Shown here piece after piece: positions 1 to 8,310 of a stretch of 64,000 nt of DNA; position 1 is the stretch's first letter; each line of letters starts with the position of its first letter. The position numbers were made by a program, and so were the translations under genes. The notes beneath the pieces are model-generated. The model ran no database searches and was not told the DNA's origin. It saw only the letters and a program-made list of their open reading frames with translations. This stretch comes from Streptomyces paradoxus (GTDB taxonomy: Bacteria; Actinomycetota; Actinomycetes; Streptomycetales; Streptomycetaceae), in assembly GCF_014202475.1 (NCBI RefSeq), contig NZ_JACHGV010000015.1:1-64000 (forward strand), in the 5' to 3' direction.

Positions 1-35
1 TCCTCGACGCCGTCGCCCCGAACATCGACCTGTAG
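1..35 (+). CDS. 3' end of an upstream gene (partial)
   Basis: An open frame enters the window and stops at TAG 33-35, ending ...LDAVAPNIDL. Only eleven codons are visible, so no family can be named. It lies on the same strand as the MurG-like gene that follows, so it may be the preceding member of the same operon. Confidence 0.3.
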   Translation, partial: LDAVAPNIDL

Positions 36-131
36 GGAAACCTCAACCCCGAGTTCGAAGGTGGACCGAGTCATCGGTTGCCCGGTCCGGAGGCCGGAGA
101 AGAGCCAGCGGGGCCCAGTAGGCTGCGCCGG

Positions 132-1307
132 GTGAAGAGTGAACCCTGTCGCGTCAACAGTTTCCGCCTCATCGTCACAGGAGGAGGCACCGGGGGCCAC
201 ACTTACCCGGCGCTCACTGCGATCCGCACGCTGCAGAATCGCCTGGCGGCCGAGGGGAAGGCCCTGGAAGTGCTGTGGATCGGCACTGCCGATGGCCTGG
301 AGGCGCGTGTCGCGCCCGCCGAAGGGATCGCGTTCGCCACCGTGGCCACGGGGAAGATCCGCCGCTCAAGCAACCCCCTCATGATGATGTCGGCGGCGAA
401 CATGCGGGACATGGCGCGGGTGCCGCTCGGCGTGGCCCAGGCAAGGAAGCTGGTCGCGGACTTCCGGCCGGACGTGGTACTCGCCACCGGCGGCTACGTC
501 GCCGTCCCCGCGGGGCTGGCCGCGCGAATGTGCCGGCGTCCGCTGGTGCTGCACGAGCAGACGGTGCGCCTGGGTCTGGCCAACCGGAAGCTGGCCGGTT
601 CGGCGACGCGGATTGCCGTGTCCTCCGAGTCGACGTTGCCCCTTCTGCCAGAGGCAGTACGGGGCGCTGCGGTCGTCACCGGCAACCCGATCCGGCCGGA
701 GGTGCTGGCCGGACACCCGGACAAGGCGGTGGACGCCCTGGGCCTGCACCGCTTCGACCGGCGGCTGCCGACCGTGTACGTCACCGGCGGCGCGCAGGGC
801 TCCCAACAGATCAACGGCGTCGTGCGGGACGCTCTGCCCTGGCTGCTGGAACGGGCGAACCTGATCCACCAGTGCGGCCCGGACAACGTCGAGGAGTTGC
901 GCCAGTACGCGGCAACCCTGCCGGCCCCGCTGGCTGGCCGGTACTACCTGGCTGGGTTCGTCGGCCCGGAGCTGCCCGACGTCCTCGCGCTCGCGGACGT
1001 CGTGGTGTCGAGGAGTGGGGCCGGGACCCTGGCCGAGCTCACCGCGCTCGGCAAGCCGGCCGTGTTCATCCCGCTGGCCTCCTCGGCGGGGAACGAGCAG
1101 GCGCACAACGCCCGCCACCTGGAGGAGGCCGGGGCCGCCGTCGCCCTGCTGGGTGACGTCACCGCCGACCGGCTCAAGGAGGCGGTCGGCCCGCTGCTCA
1201 CCGACCCCGCGCGGCGGGTGTCGATGGCGGAGCGAGCCCGGGCACACGGAAGGCCGGATGCGGCGGACAGGCTCGTGGACGTGATCCTGTCTGCCGCATC
1301 CGGCTGA
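132..1307 (+). CDS. MurG-like glycosyltransferase (GT28 family)
   Basis: Predicted UDP-sugar-dependent GT-B glycosyltransferase related to MurG, which adds GlcNAc to lipid I at the inner face of the membrane. The N-terminal acceptor-domain signature GGGTGGH follows the first beta strand. The C-terminal donor half carries VTGGAQGSQQIN and the SRSGAGTLAEL / KPAVFIPL elements typical of MurG. The GTG at 132 puts about 11 residues before the first strand, as expected; the frame also extends back to a TTG at 78, and neither has a strong ribosome site. It converges on an aminotransferase gene 13 bases away, next to an ATP-grasp ligase and a sugar dehydratase. I therefore infer a paralogue serving a specialised amino-sugar product, not the essential cell-wall MurG. 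The acceptor is unknown. Confidence 0.85.
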   Translation: MKSEPCRVNSFRLIVTGGGTGGHTYPALTAIRTLQNRLAAEGKALEVLWIGTADGLEARVAPAEGIAFATVATGKIRRSSNPLMMMSAANMRDMARVPLGVAQARKLVADFRPDVVLATGGYVAVPAGLAARMCRRPLVLHEQTVRLGLANRKLAGSATRIAVSSESTLPLLPEAVRGAAVVTGNPIRPEVLAGHPDKAVDALGLHRFDRRLPTVYVTGGAQGSQQINGVVRDALPWLLERANLIHQCGPDNVEELRQYAATLPAPLAGRYYLAGFVGPELPDVLALADVVVSRSGAGTLAELTALGKPAVFIPLASSAGNEQAHNARHLEEAGAAVALLGDVTADRLKEAVGPLLTDPARRVSMAERARAHGRPDAADRLVDVILSAASG

Positions 1308-1320
1308 CTGACGCGGGGAG

Positions 1321-2457
1321 TTACGGCAGTCGCTGGCCGATGTGCAGGGCCGTGCCGAGAGCGGAGGCCACGTGCTCGATGTCCGTCTCGGTGAGGTGCT
1401 GGTGGAAGGGCAGGCTCAGGATTTCCACCCCGGCCTGCTCGGTGGCCGGCAGCGTGCGACGCCAGGCGGCAAAGGCGGGCTGGAGGTGGTTGGGCGGGTA
1501 GTGGACGCCCACACCGATGCCCCGGGCGCGCAGCTCGGCGAACACCTGGTCCCGGTGTGGCAGGCGGACTTGGCACAGGTGCGGCACCGTGTGGTCGACG
1601 TCGACGTCGACGAGCGTCACGCCGTCGAGCGGGGCGAGGGCCTCGCGGTAGGTGCGCCACAGGCTGCGGCGGGTGTCCTCTGTGGTGGCGAAGCGGTCGA
1701 GCTGGGCTAGGCCGATGGCCGCGTTGATACCCGAGAGCTGGTAGCGCAGGCCGAAGGAGTCCACGCGGTAGGTGGTGGTGTTCGCGCGCTCGCTCTGGGA
1801 CTGGGCGACGCCCAGGAGCCGGAGCCGCCGGATCGTGTCGGCTTCCGCAGGTGTGCGGGGGATGACCATGCCGCCCTGGCCGCAGGTGAGGTTCTTGATC
1901 GGACCGAACGAGAAGCAGGTCAGGGCCCCGGTCGCGCCCACGCGCCGTGCGCCGTTGCGGGAGCCGAAAGCGTGCGCGGCGTCCTCGATGACGACGACTC
2001 CCCGCTCGTCCAGCTCCCCCTGGACGGGGGTGAGGTCGACTGCCCGGCCCCCGAACAGGACCGGAACGACGGCGGCGGTGGTGTCACTGACCGCCTCCAT
2101 GACGAGCCGGTCGTTGACGCACATCGTGGCGGGGTCGATGTCGACGAAGCGCACGGTGGCGCCGACGGCCAGGATCGCCTGGACGGTCGCGCAGAACGTC
2201 ATGGACGGCACGATCACCTCGTTGCCGGGGCCGACGCCGGCGGCGAGCAGGGCGGCGTGGAGGGCCGCGGTACCGGAGGCGACGGCCACGGCGTCGGGAA
2301 CGCCGAGGAAGTCGGCGATGCGGTGCTCGAACTCCTCAGTGACACTGCTGTGTCCGTACTGCCCGGCCTCCAGCACCCGGGCCACTGCCGCGGCCTCCTG
2401 CCCGTACAGGTACGGACTGGCGTTGCGCCGGGCATCCGGCTTCGGCGGGTTGGTCAC
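1321..2457 (-). CDS. DegT/DnrJ/EryC1/StrS-family PLP aminotransferase
   Basis: Pyridoxal-phosphate sugar aminotransferase, 378 residues, the usual size for the family. Family features are the N-terminal ASPYLYGQE segment, AVASGTAALHAAL, the VIEDAAHAFGS aspartate loop that contacts PLP, and the Schiff-base lysine in GPIKNLTCGQGG (about residue 187). The GTG start at 2457 has a strong AAGGGGGGA ribosome site five bases upstream; the long frame extension before it is unlikely to be translated. It is the last gene of the minus-strand unit dehydratase - ATP-grasp - aminotransferase. With the 4,6-dehydratase it would make an amino-dideoxy nucleotide sugar. Which carbon is aminated cannot be read from the sequence. 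Confidence 0.9.
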   Translation of the reverse strand: MTNPPKPDARRNASPYLYGQEAAAVARVLEAGQYGHSSVTEEFEHRIADFLGVPDAVAVASGTAALHAALLAAGVGPGNEVIVPSMTFCATVQAILAVGATVRFVDIDPATMCVNDRLVMEAVSDTTAAVVPVLFGGRAVDLTPVQGELDERGVVVIEDAAHAFGSRNGARRVGATGALTCFSFGPIKNLTCGQGGMVIPRTPAEADTIRRLRLLGVAQSQSERANTTTYRVDSFGLRYQLSGINAAIGLAQLDRFATTEDTRRSLWRTYREALAPLDGVTLVDVDVDHTVPHLCQVRLPHRDQVFAELRARGIGVGVHYPPNHLQPAFAAWRRTLPATEQAGVEILSLPFHQHLTETDIEHVASALGTALHIGQRLP

Positions 2458-2489
2458 GACTCCCCCCTTCGTTGCGGACCTGGGCGCGA

Positions 2490-3746
2490 TCACTTCGCCC
2501 CCTTGATCGGCCGGACGATCGGCCGAATCAGCGCGCTGGCTTTCTCCAGAGATGCGGACGCGTCCTCGGCCGACGAGCCAGCGGCGACGAGAAGGCCGAT
2601 CTTGTGGGCGGACTGGCTGTGCGGCCGTACGGAGTCGCCCGGCTTGGCCTGAAGGTCGAGATCGGTGATCCCGGGAACGGCACGGGCCTCGGCGACACCC
2701 TCCCACCTGACCAGCTCACCATCCACATTGAGTGGTGAGCTGATCACCTCCACTGCTGCATGCGCGGTGCGCGTCGGCTTCAGGTGGACATCGAACGGCT
2801 CGCCGAGCGCAAGCGAGATGAGCGCACGCACGTTGTCCACGCCGTAGGCGGCGGCAATCAGTTTCGTGATGCCGTCGCCTCCGACACGCGGGTTGGCCTC
2901 GATGACGCGTTCTCGGCCGTCTGTGCCGAGGATGACGTCGAAGTCTGCTGGACCATCGGTGACGCCGAGCGCCAGACACAGGCGTTCGGCGGTTGCCTCC
3001 AGCCGGTCGCGCACCGCCAAGGGCAACTGCGCCGGAGAGCGCAGCCGTTTGATCGCAAAACTCGTGGCGGAGAACTCCACGTCGTGGATACAGGTGAGCT
3101 TCGATCGGCCCCCCTGCATGAAGATGTCGATGACCAGTGGACGACCCTGGCAGAACTCCTCAGCGATCACAGCCTGAGAGGCGGAGAAGCTGTGGGCGTG
3201 GGCAACAGCGGCGGACAGGTCATCAGGCCGGGTGACGCGGACGACGCCCTTGCTGCCCGAACCGTCCACAGGCTTGACCGCGAGCGGGAAGCGCAGCTCC
3301 GCCGCCGCCTTCGCGACGATCTCGTCCGGGTTGTCCGACGCGACCCACCCGTATCCGGCGACGCCGCAGGACGCGGCGATCTCATGGAAGGCGGCCTTGT
3401 CACCAGCCGCGAGTGCGCTCTTGGGGTACACGTAAGGGAAGCCGTATCGACGGCCCAGGGTGTGCCAACTGGACAGTGCGGCGTCGCTCGCGCCGCATAC
3501 GATCCCGGCGGGGCGTGTGTCACCAAGCGCGCTGGCGATGGCGTCGGCGTCCCGGGTGGAGACCTTCAGGGCCGCGTCGGCGAGCCGAAACGCGGGAGCA
3601 TCCGGCCGCATGTCCACCCCGATGGTCGGAATTCCGCGACGCTGTGCCTCCCGGTAGAGCGGGATCTGTTCCTCTGACGCGCCAAGTACGACCAGCGCCT
3701 TCTGTGGCCATTCGATGCGGCACGGGGGCATCTGGTCAGTGGGCAT
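2490..3746 (-). CDS. ATP-grasp domain carboxylate-amine ligase
   Basis: ATP-grasp ligase of about 418 residues. The N-terminal Rossmann-like domain (KALVVLGASEEQIPLYREA) is followed by the ATP-grasp fold: FPLAVKPVDGSGSKGV carries the ATP-binding lysine and glycine loop, AEEFCQGRPLVIDIF the central strand, and DVILGTDGRERVIEANPR the metal-binding Glu-x-Asn-x-Arg. It should activate a carboxylate as acyl phosphate and join it to an amine. Its start overlaps the end of the dehydratase gene by 11 bases, implying coupled translation. The aminotransferase follows after 32 bases. I infer that it may acylate the amino sugar made by its neighbours, possibly with an amino acid; the substrate is unknown. 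Confidence 0.8.
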   Translation of the reverse strand: MPTDQMPPCRIEWPQKALVVLGASEEQIPLYREAQRRGIPTIGVDMRPDAPAFRLADAALKVSTRDADAIASALGDTRPAGIVCGASDAALSSWHTLGRRYGFPYVYPKSALAAGDKAAFHEIAASCGVAGYGWVASDNPDEIVAKAAAELRFPLAVKPVDGSGSKGVVRVTRPDDLSAAVAHAHSFSASQAVIAEEFCQGRPLVIDIFMQGGRSKLTCIHDVEFSATSFAIKRLRSPAQLPLAVRDRLEATAERLCLALGVTDGPADFDVILGTDGRERVIEANPRVGGDGITKLIAAAYGVDNVRALISLALGEPFDVHLKPTRTAHAAVEVISSPLNVDGELVRWEGVAEARAVPGITDLDLQAKPGDSVRPHSQSAHKIGLLVAAGSSAEDASASLEKASALIRPIVRPIKGAK

Positions 3747-4758
3747 GGGCTCCCTCCTTGGCGGGTGTGAGGGCGACCGTGGTGTGGGCCGCGTGAGGGT
3801 TACGCATCAGCGGCGCCCAACGGTCGGGGTTGCGCCGGTACCAGTCGACGGTCTCGGCGAGACCTTCCTCGAAGTCGCGCACCGGCCGGTAGCCGAGGTC
3901 GGCGAGCTTGTCCCAGGTCATGGAGTAGCGGACGTCATTCGAGCGCCGGTCGGGCACGTAGACGACCGAGTCCCAGTCGGCGCCACACAGGCGCAGGAGG
4001 TGGCCGGTCAGCTCCTTGCTCGTGAAGTCGGTGCCGCCGCCGATGTTGTAGACCTCGCCCGGCGTGCCGCCGCGCAGGACAAGCTCGACGCCGGCGCAGT
4101 TGTCCTCGACGTGCAGCCAGTTCCGTACGTGCTGGCCCCGGTCGTGGAGGGTGACCTGCTGGCCTCGCAGGAGCCGGGTCGCGAACAGGGGGATGATCTT
4201 CTCGGGGTGCTGGTAGGGGCCGTAGTTGTTCGAGCTGCGCGTCACGCACACCGGGACGCCGTAGGTGTGGTGGTAGCTCAGCGCGACCAGGTCGCTGGCC
4301 GCCTTCGACGCGGCGTACGGGACCGTCGGGCGCAGCGGGTCTGCCTCGGTGGCGGAGCCCTGCGGCAGTGGCCCGTAGACCTCGTCCGTCGAGACGTGCA
4401 CGAACTTGTCGATGCCGTGCCGCATCGCCGCATCTGCGAGGGTCTGAGTGCCGAGCAGGTTCGTCAACAGGAAGGGGCCGGCGTCGTCGAACGAACGGTC
4501 GACGTGGGACTCGGCGGCGAAGTGAACGATCGCCGTGTGCTGGCGTACGAGAGTGTCGACCAGGTCGGCGTCGAGGATGTTGCCGTGGACGAACGTCAGC
4601 TTGGGGCTGAGGAACGCTTCGCCGAGGTTCTCGATGTGCCCCGCGTACGTGAGGGCGTCGAGAACCGTCACATGGCCAATGTCGTCGGCCCGCAGCATGC
4701 GCTTGACGAAGTGCGAGCCGATGAACCCGGCCCCACCCGTGACAAGCAGTTTGTCCAT
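3736..4758 (-). CDS. rfbB: dTDP-glucose 4,6-dehydratase
   Basis: Short-chain dehydrogenase of 340 residues that converts dTDP-glucose to dTDP-4-keto-6-deoxyglucose. It shows the NAD-binding GGAGFIGS motif at residues 8-15, the STDEVYG loop with the Asp-Glu pair near 121, the catalytic YAASK near 147, and the SSNNYGPYQHPEKIIP segment characteristic of RmlB. The ATG at 4758 follows CCGGAGG seven bases upstream. It is the first gene of the minus-strand amino-sugar unit and diverges from the XRE regulator at 4946 across about 190 bases containing candidate operators. The family call is secure. That the substrate is dTDP-glucose and not another NDP-sugar is by homology. Confidence 0.93.
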   Translation of the reverse strand: MDKLLVTGGAGFIGSHFVKRMLRADDIGHVTVLDALTYAGHIENLGEAFLSPKLTFVHGNILDADLVDTLVRQHTAIVHFAAESHVDRSFDDAGPFLLTNLLGTQTLADAAMRHGIDKFVHVSTDEVYGPLPQGSATEADPLRPTVPYAASKAASDLVALSYHHTYGVPVCVTRSSNNYGPYQHPEKIIPLFATRLLRGQQVTLHDRGQHVRNWLHVEDNCAGVELVLRGGTPGEVYNIGGGTDFTSKELTGHLLRLCGADWDSVVYVPDRRSNDVRYSMTWDKLADLGYRPVRDFEEGLAETVDWYRRNPDRWAPLMRNPHAAHTTVALTPAKEGAHAH

Positions 4759-4875
4759 CGAAGCCTCCGGAGAGTGTGCGTCGCTTTGTGTGCGGGAGGT
4801 GCCCGGATGTGCGTCGAACGCTTCCGGGGATGAACGAGTACAGCCCAACTGCCTTTCGCCGAACAGGCGTTGGGT

Positions 4876-4923
4876 GTTGTCCCGGGGTTGTCCCGGGCGT
4901 CCACTCGCTACCCTCGGGGTAGC
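4876..4923. promoter_or_regulatory. Divergent intergenic region: tandem 11-bp repeat and hairpin
   Basis: GTTGTCCCGGG occurs twice head to tail at 4876-4886 and 4887-4897, one helical turn apart. A perfect 7-bp inverted repeat, GCTACCC-TCG-GGGTAGC, follows at 4907-4923. The block sits between the divergent dehydratase operon and the XRE regulator, so it is a good candidate operator for that regulator. No clear -35/-10 pair was identified. Confidence 0.5.
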
Positions 4924-4945
4924 TGTCGATGATGGGGTTGATTCC

Positions 4946-6271
4946 GTGGACGAACCGATCCGGCATCCCCTCGCGTACGCGCGCTTCCTACGCGGCTGGT
5001 CTCAAAGCGATCTGGTGGCCCGGATGCACAGGGCCGCGCGGATACGCCCGGAGGGACTGCGGTGCGGCGCGGACAAGGCCGCCGTCAGCCGGTGGGAGCA
5101 CGGCCGGAAGAAACCCGATGCCGATTCGCAGCTCCTCATCGCTGACGCGTTCGACGTGCCGGTCTCCGACCTTGAGCGCTATCCGTGGCCTCACTGGTTA
5201 CCCGGCCGCGAGGAGCCGGTGCCACTCGGGCCGGCGTACACCGTCCACGCCCTTCGAGATGCACAGAGAGCTGTGATGGACCGCGAACGCCGAACTTTCC
5301 TGACCTACAGTGCGCTCGCTCTGGCGGGGCTCGCCTCGCAGTGGGCCGAGCTGCAACCCGACCGCCTCACAGCTGCCGCCGACGGCACTCACGTTGACGA
5401 GGAGCTGATGTGCTGGCTCGAGGAGACCGGCACGAAGCTGTCGGCACTGCCGACGGAGAAACGCCAGTACATGATCAAGATGGCCCAGGCGCACCTGGAC
5501 ACGGTCACGGACCTGTTGGAAGGCGGCCGTTTCAGCGAACCAACGGGGCACCGTCTGCATCTGCTGGCATCGTCACTGGCGAGCACCTGCGGCTGGTACC
5601 GGTTCGACCAGGGCCAGCACTACGCGGCCGGGAAGCTGTGGAACGCGGCGCTGTCCAATGCGCACACCGCCCGGGACCGGGATCAAGGCGCGGGGGTCCT
5701 GTCGGACTTCGCGTACCAGGCGATCTGGCTTGGGAAGCCGGAGTCGGCCGTCGAGCCGCTGAGCCAGGCCCTCATCCACACCCGGCACCCCACGGCGCGG
5801 TCCGCGCTCCATCTGCGCCGGGCCCGCGCACACGCAGCGATGGGAAACGCCGGCGCATGCCACCAGGACCTGAGCGCGGCCGAGGCGGCGCTGCTGACGG
5901 ATACCCCAGACCCGGCACCGTCCTGGTGCCGGTGGATGAGCACCGCAGATCTGGCCGTGGACTCCGGTCAGTGCATGCTCGATCTCGGCCGGACGCAAGA
6001 GGCACGGGCTCGGATCGAAGAGGGGCTGTCGCTGCTCCCGCGCTCGCGGGACAAGACACGGGGAGTGTTCCGCACGTACGAGGCACGGTCCCTGCTTCAG
6101 GCCCGGGAGGTCGAACAGGCCCTCGTGGTCTCCAACGAATCGCTGGACGTGGCACAACGGATCGGTGCTGACCGATGCGTGAAGCTGGTGCTGGACCTGG
6201 GACCGGCGTTCCGGCCGTACAAGACGGTCGACGGGGTGCCGGAGTTCCTGGAACGTCTGCGGTCCTGCTGA
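4946..6271 (+). CDS. XRE-type HTH regulator with TPR-like C-terminal region
   Basis: DNA-binding regulator of 441 residues. The N-terminal XRE helix-turn-helix spans about residues 8-65 (LRGWSQSDLVARMH ... DKAAVSRWEHGRKKPDADS). A short RRTFLTYSALALAGLA stretch follows, resembling a twin-arginine segment but internal and common in this actinomycete regulator family. The rest is alpha-helical, TPR-like repeat sequence (residues about 150-430), probably a ligand- or peptide-sensing part. The GTG at 4946 is the best start for the HTH; its ribosome site is weak. It is transcribed away from the sugar operon and probably controls it. The ligand is unknown. Confidence 0.8.
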   Translation: MDEPIRHPLAYARFLRGWSQSDLVARMHRAARIRPEGLRCGADKAAVSRWEHGRKKPDADSQLLIADAFDVPVSDLERYPWPHWLPGREEPVPLGPAYTVHALRDAQRAVMDRERRTFLTYSALALAGLASQWAELQPDRLTAAADGTHVDEELMCWLEETGTKLSALPTEKRQYMIKMAQAHLDTVTDLLEGGRFSEPTGHRLHLLASSLASTCGWYRFDQGQHYAAGKLWNAALSNAHTARDRDQGAGVLSDFAYQAIWLGKPESAVEPLSQALIHTRHPTARSALHLRRARAHAAMGNAGACHQDLSAAEAALLTDTPDPAPSWCRWMSTADLAVDSGQCMLDLGRTQEARARIEEGLSLLPRSRDKTRGVFRTYEARSLLQAREVEQALVVSNESLDVAQRIGADRCVKLVLDLGPAFRPYKTVDGVPEFLERLRSC

Positions 6272-6275
6272 GCGT

Positions 6276-6305
6276 CGTCTCACCCGTCCGCCACTGTTCC
6301 GTTAG
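6276..6305 (+). repeat. 30-bp direct repeat, copy A
   Basis: An exact 30-base sequence ending ACTGTTCCGTTAG, found again at 8311-8340 in the same orientation. Homology stops at both edges. It starts five bases after the regulator's stop codon. The pair brackets a 2-kb block of decayed genes, a lipoprotein gene and an immunity gene, which suggests insertion-sequence ends or recombination footprints. Confidence 0.6.
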
Positions 6306-6375
6306 TCGATCGGTGCTGGTGGCGCCGTGAACGCGGTCTGTCGTGGAGTGGGGTTGGGATCTTTAGGCTCTGCTC

Positions 6376-6877
6376 ATGTCGAAGCAGAAGCGGGGCAGGA
6401 AGCACCGAACGCCACAGAAGCGGGTCCCCAGCCGTTCTCCGTTACCGCGTCCCCGTGCGGCGGTTCCGGTGTTGCCGGGTGGCCTGTTGCCGCTGCGGGG
6501 AGCCTGGACCATACGGCGCGGATGCTGGAGCACGCGAAGCCGGACCAGTTGGTGGAACTGGTGCTGCCGTACCTGTGGGTGGCCCTCGTGGACGGCGTGT
6601 CCCGGCGAACGTGTGCGAGGACGCGTGCCTGACGCTCCGGAACGCCTACGGCCAACTGGGGGTGCAGGCTGAACTGCTGCCGGTTGACCTGGCGGTTCAC
6701 CACAAGGACGGAGGCGGCACCCTCTACGGCTCACTTACACCGAGTTGGACGGGCGCCTCGTGGAACGGGCAGTGCGTGCTGGTGCTGCCGGCTCACGCGA
6801 TCCATGTACAGCGCTGCCCCCGCAACCGTGGTCTCGGCGGACGGGATCGGCCCCAGTCTTGGAGTTTGCAAGGATGA
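6376..6877 (+). pseudogene. Frameshifted conserved hypothetical protein
   Basis: Three frames are needed to read a coherent protein: an N-terminus MSKQKRGRKHRTPQKR in one, DHTARMLEHAKPDQLVELVLPYLWVALVDG in a second, and VPANVCEDACLTLRNAYGQLGVQ...HHKDGGGTLYGSLTPSWTG in the third. The last junction is near 6600, where the two readings overlap in sense (VALVDGV / VPANVCED). This is what a real gene with small indels looks like. Its function is not recognised. It lies inside the block bounded by the 30-bp repeats. Confidence 0.55.
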
Positions 6878-6923
6878 GCCTGGAACGATCAGCCCCGTGT
6901 ATTCATGATGAGGGATCCCAGTC

Positions 6924-7003
6924 GTGGCCAGGAAGAAGAACAGACGCCCCGCGGACGAGTACCAGCTGCCGCCGCACATTGATCGGGCCCGCCGGGCCCG
7001 CCT
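6924..7003 (+). pseudogene. Short gene start interrupted by a MITE-like element
   Basis: A GTG-initiated reading frame begins MARKKNRRPADEYQLPPHIDR and runs in good codon style for about 27 codons. It then meets the 85-bp inverted-repeat element at 7004. The sequence beyond the element does not continue an obvious protein. I read it as a small gene cut by an insertion; its family is not recognised. Confidence 0.35.
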
Positions 7004-7088
7004 AGGGTATGTCGTTTGGATCAGGTCGCAGGACAGCGACGCGTTGCTCGGCCCTCGCGTCTGCGGCGTCATCCAAACGACAGGCCCT
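7004..7088. mobile_element. 85-bp MITE-like element
   Basis: The left end AGGGTATGTCGTTTGGATCA (7004-7023) and right end TCATCCAAACGACAGGCCCT (7069-7088) are inverted repeats matching at 17 of 20 positions, enclosing 45 bases with no coding capacity. The size and imperfect termini fit a non-autonomous derivative of an IS element. No convincing target duplication is visible. It interrupts the reading frame starting at 6924 and lies 85 bases upstream of a lipoprotein gene, so it may affect that gene's promoter. Confidence 0.55.
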
Positions 7089-7173
7089 GGCGTCTCTTTC
7101 GGATCTTGTCGAGCCCCTGCGGTACCTGGCGAGATTCGGATCTGGCGGCCCGGATCTGATCTATGTTGACAAC

Positions 7174-7872
7174 ATGACAAGGAGTCACCTTCCCCTCGTT
7201 GCAACGATTCTGGCTTGCCTCACGCTATCCGCTTGCTCCGCAGACGAGACGCCGCCGCCCCCCGCTGGGGCGCCGCCAGCGAGCGGAACCGGCAAAGCAA
7301 GGCCGTCCAAGGACAACACCGACCTGCCGCTGACCAAGCAGCTCAGCCGGGGGGAACTCACACAGGCGATTCCCGACGCTGAGGACCTGGTCCCCGGCTA
7401 CCTTCCCGGCAGTCTGCACAAGCGCATGCCGGGCGAGCCCGACGACTGTGCTCCGCTGGACACCCCAGCGCCGGCCGGTTGGCAGCGAGCGGGTAGCGGC
7501 GACTACGACTATCAGGGATCGACCGTCTCACGAGGCATTGATCTAGACGTCTGCCAGTTCGACAATGTCGCGCACGCGAAGGCGGCGTACGACCAGTGGC
7601 CGGACACGGATGAAACGGCCCCCCTCGAGACCGGTCGAGTCGGAGAGGAGTCGGTCTTCCTCGCGCACAGTGGATCGAGTGGCACGGTCTACGGCTACAG
7701 CAGGTCCGGCACCGTCATCGCCCGAGTCACAGTGGAGGACGCGGGCGCGGATCCCACAGACGCCCATGACGTGCTGGCCGCCACTATCAAACGACTCCAG
7801 CAGGTCCAGGCAGGCCAGCGGGCCACGGCGACGGCGCCCGAGATCGCTGCAATGGCACAGACCCAGCGCTAG
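7174..7872 (+). CDS. Secreted lipoprotein of unknown function
   Basis: A 232-residue protein with a lipoprotein signal peptide: TRSHLPLVATILACLTLSAC, lipobox LSAC with the lipidated cysteine near residue 21. A proline/alanine-rich linker follows, then a globular domain from about residue 60 with three further cysteines (DDCAPL, DVCQF). It is probably anchored to the outer face of the membrane. The start is the ATG at 7174; no good ribosome site is seen, and a MITE-like element sits just upstream, so expression may be altered. I do not recognise the domain. It lies between the two 30-bp repeats and 85 bases before an Imm51 gene. Confidence 0.7.
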   Translation: MTRSHLPLVATILACLTLSACSADETPPPPAGAPPASGTGKARPSKDNTDLPLTKQLSRGELTQAIPDAEDLVPGYLPGSLHKRMPGEPDDCAPLDTPAPAGWQRAGSGDYDYQGSTVSRGIDLDVCQFDNVAHAKAAYDQWPDTDETAPLETGRVGEESVFLAHSGSSGTVYGYSRSGTVIARVTVEDAGADPTDAHDVLAATIKRLQQVQAGQRATATAPEIAAMAQTQR

Positions 7873-7957
7873 TGCTGTGACCGCATAGGTTCACCGGGTT
7901 CGAGAGTTGTGAGGGACCGGACGAACGGTTCGGGTGCTGGGGTGAGACGATCGCGCC

Positions 7958-8275
7958 GTGACCATCCACCTCCATGACTTCGATGGCGAGCACTCGCTGA
8001 CGTTGGATGCCGGCGGCCTGGCCGCCGATGCCGCAGTAGTTGCCGCCGGGCACGAGCCGAACGGGTACTTCTGGGAGGGGCTCGTGCGGTTTGCCTGGCC
8101 GGATATTGCCGAGCAGGTCGATTTCGACAGCGAGGCTGGCATGTTCTGCGCGATCGGCAGTTCGAGCGACCTCGCGCGACTCAAGATGGCCGTCGAATCC
8201 GTCATCACGAGCCCCGAGGCGGTCCGCGACATCATTGCCCGTGCGGAGGCTTCGGGCTTCGAGTTCGACGATTAA
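7958..8275 (+). CDS. Imm51-family immunity protein
   Basis: A 105-residue protein matching the Imm51 family of polymorphic-toxin immunity proteins: HSLTLDAGGLAADAAVVAAGHEPNGYFWEG, then FDSEAGMFCAIGSSSDLARL. The GHEPNGYFWEG and DSEAGMF blocks are the family hallmarks as I remember them. Such proteins bind and neutralise a cognate toxin in the cytoplasm. The start is the GTG at 7958. No toxin gene adjoins it, so it appears to be an orphan immunity gene. The flanking 30-bp repeat at 8311 suggests it arrived with mobile DNA. Confidence 0.75.
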   Translation: MTIHLHDFDGEHSLTLDAGGLAADAAVVAAGHEPNGYFWEGLVRFAWPDIAEQVDFDSEAGMFCAIGSSSDLARLKMAVESVITSPEAVRDIIARAEASGFEFDD

Positions 8276-8310
8276 TGCGGTGACTTCGCCGGGTTGAGCG
8301 GGGTTCAGGC

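Noticed and set aside
132..1307. Essential cell-wall murG
   Set aside because: No division/cell-wall cluster genes (murC, murD, ftsW, ftsQ) nearby; neighbours are sugar-modifying enzymes, so a paralogue is more likely.
5290..5345. Twin-arginine signal in the XRE/TPR regulator (RRTFLTYSALALAGLA)
   Set aside because: It is internal, after a DNA-binding domain, and the segment recurs in this cytoplasmic regulator family; export is implausible.
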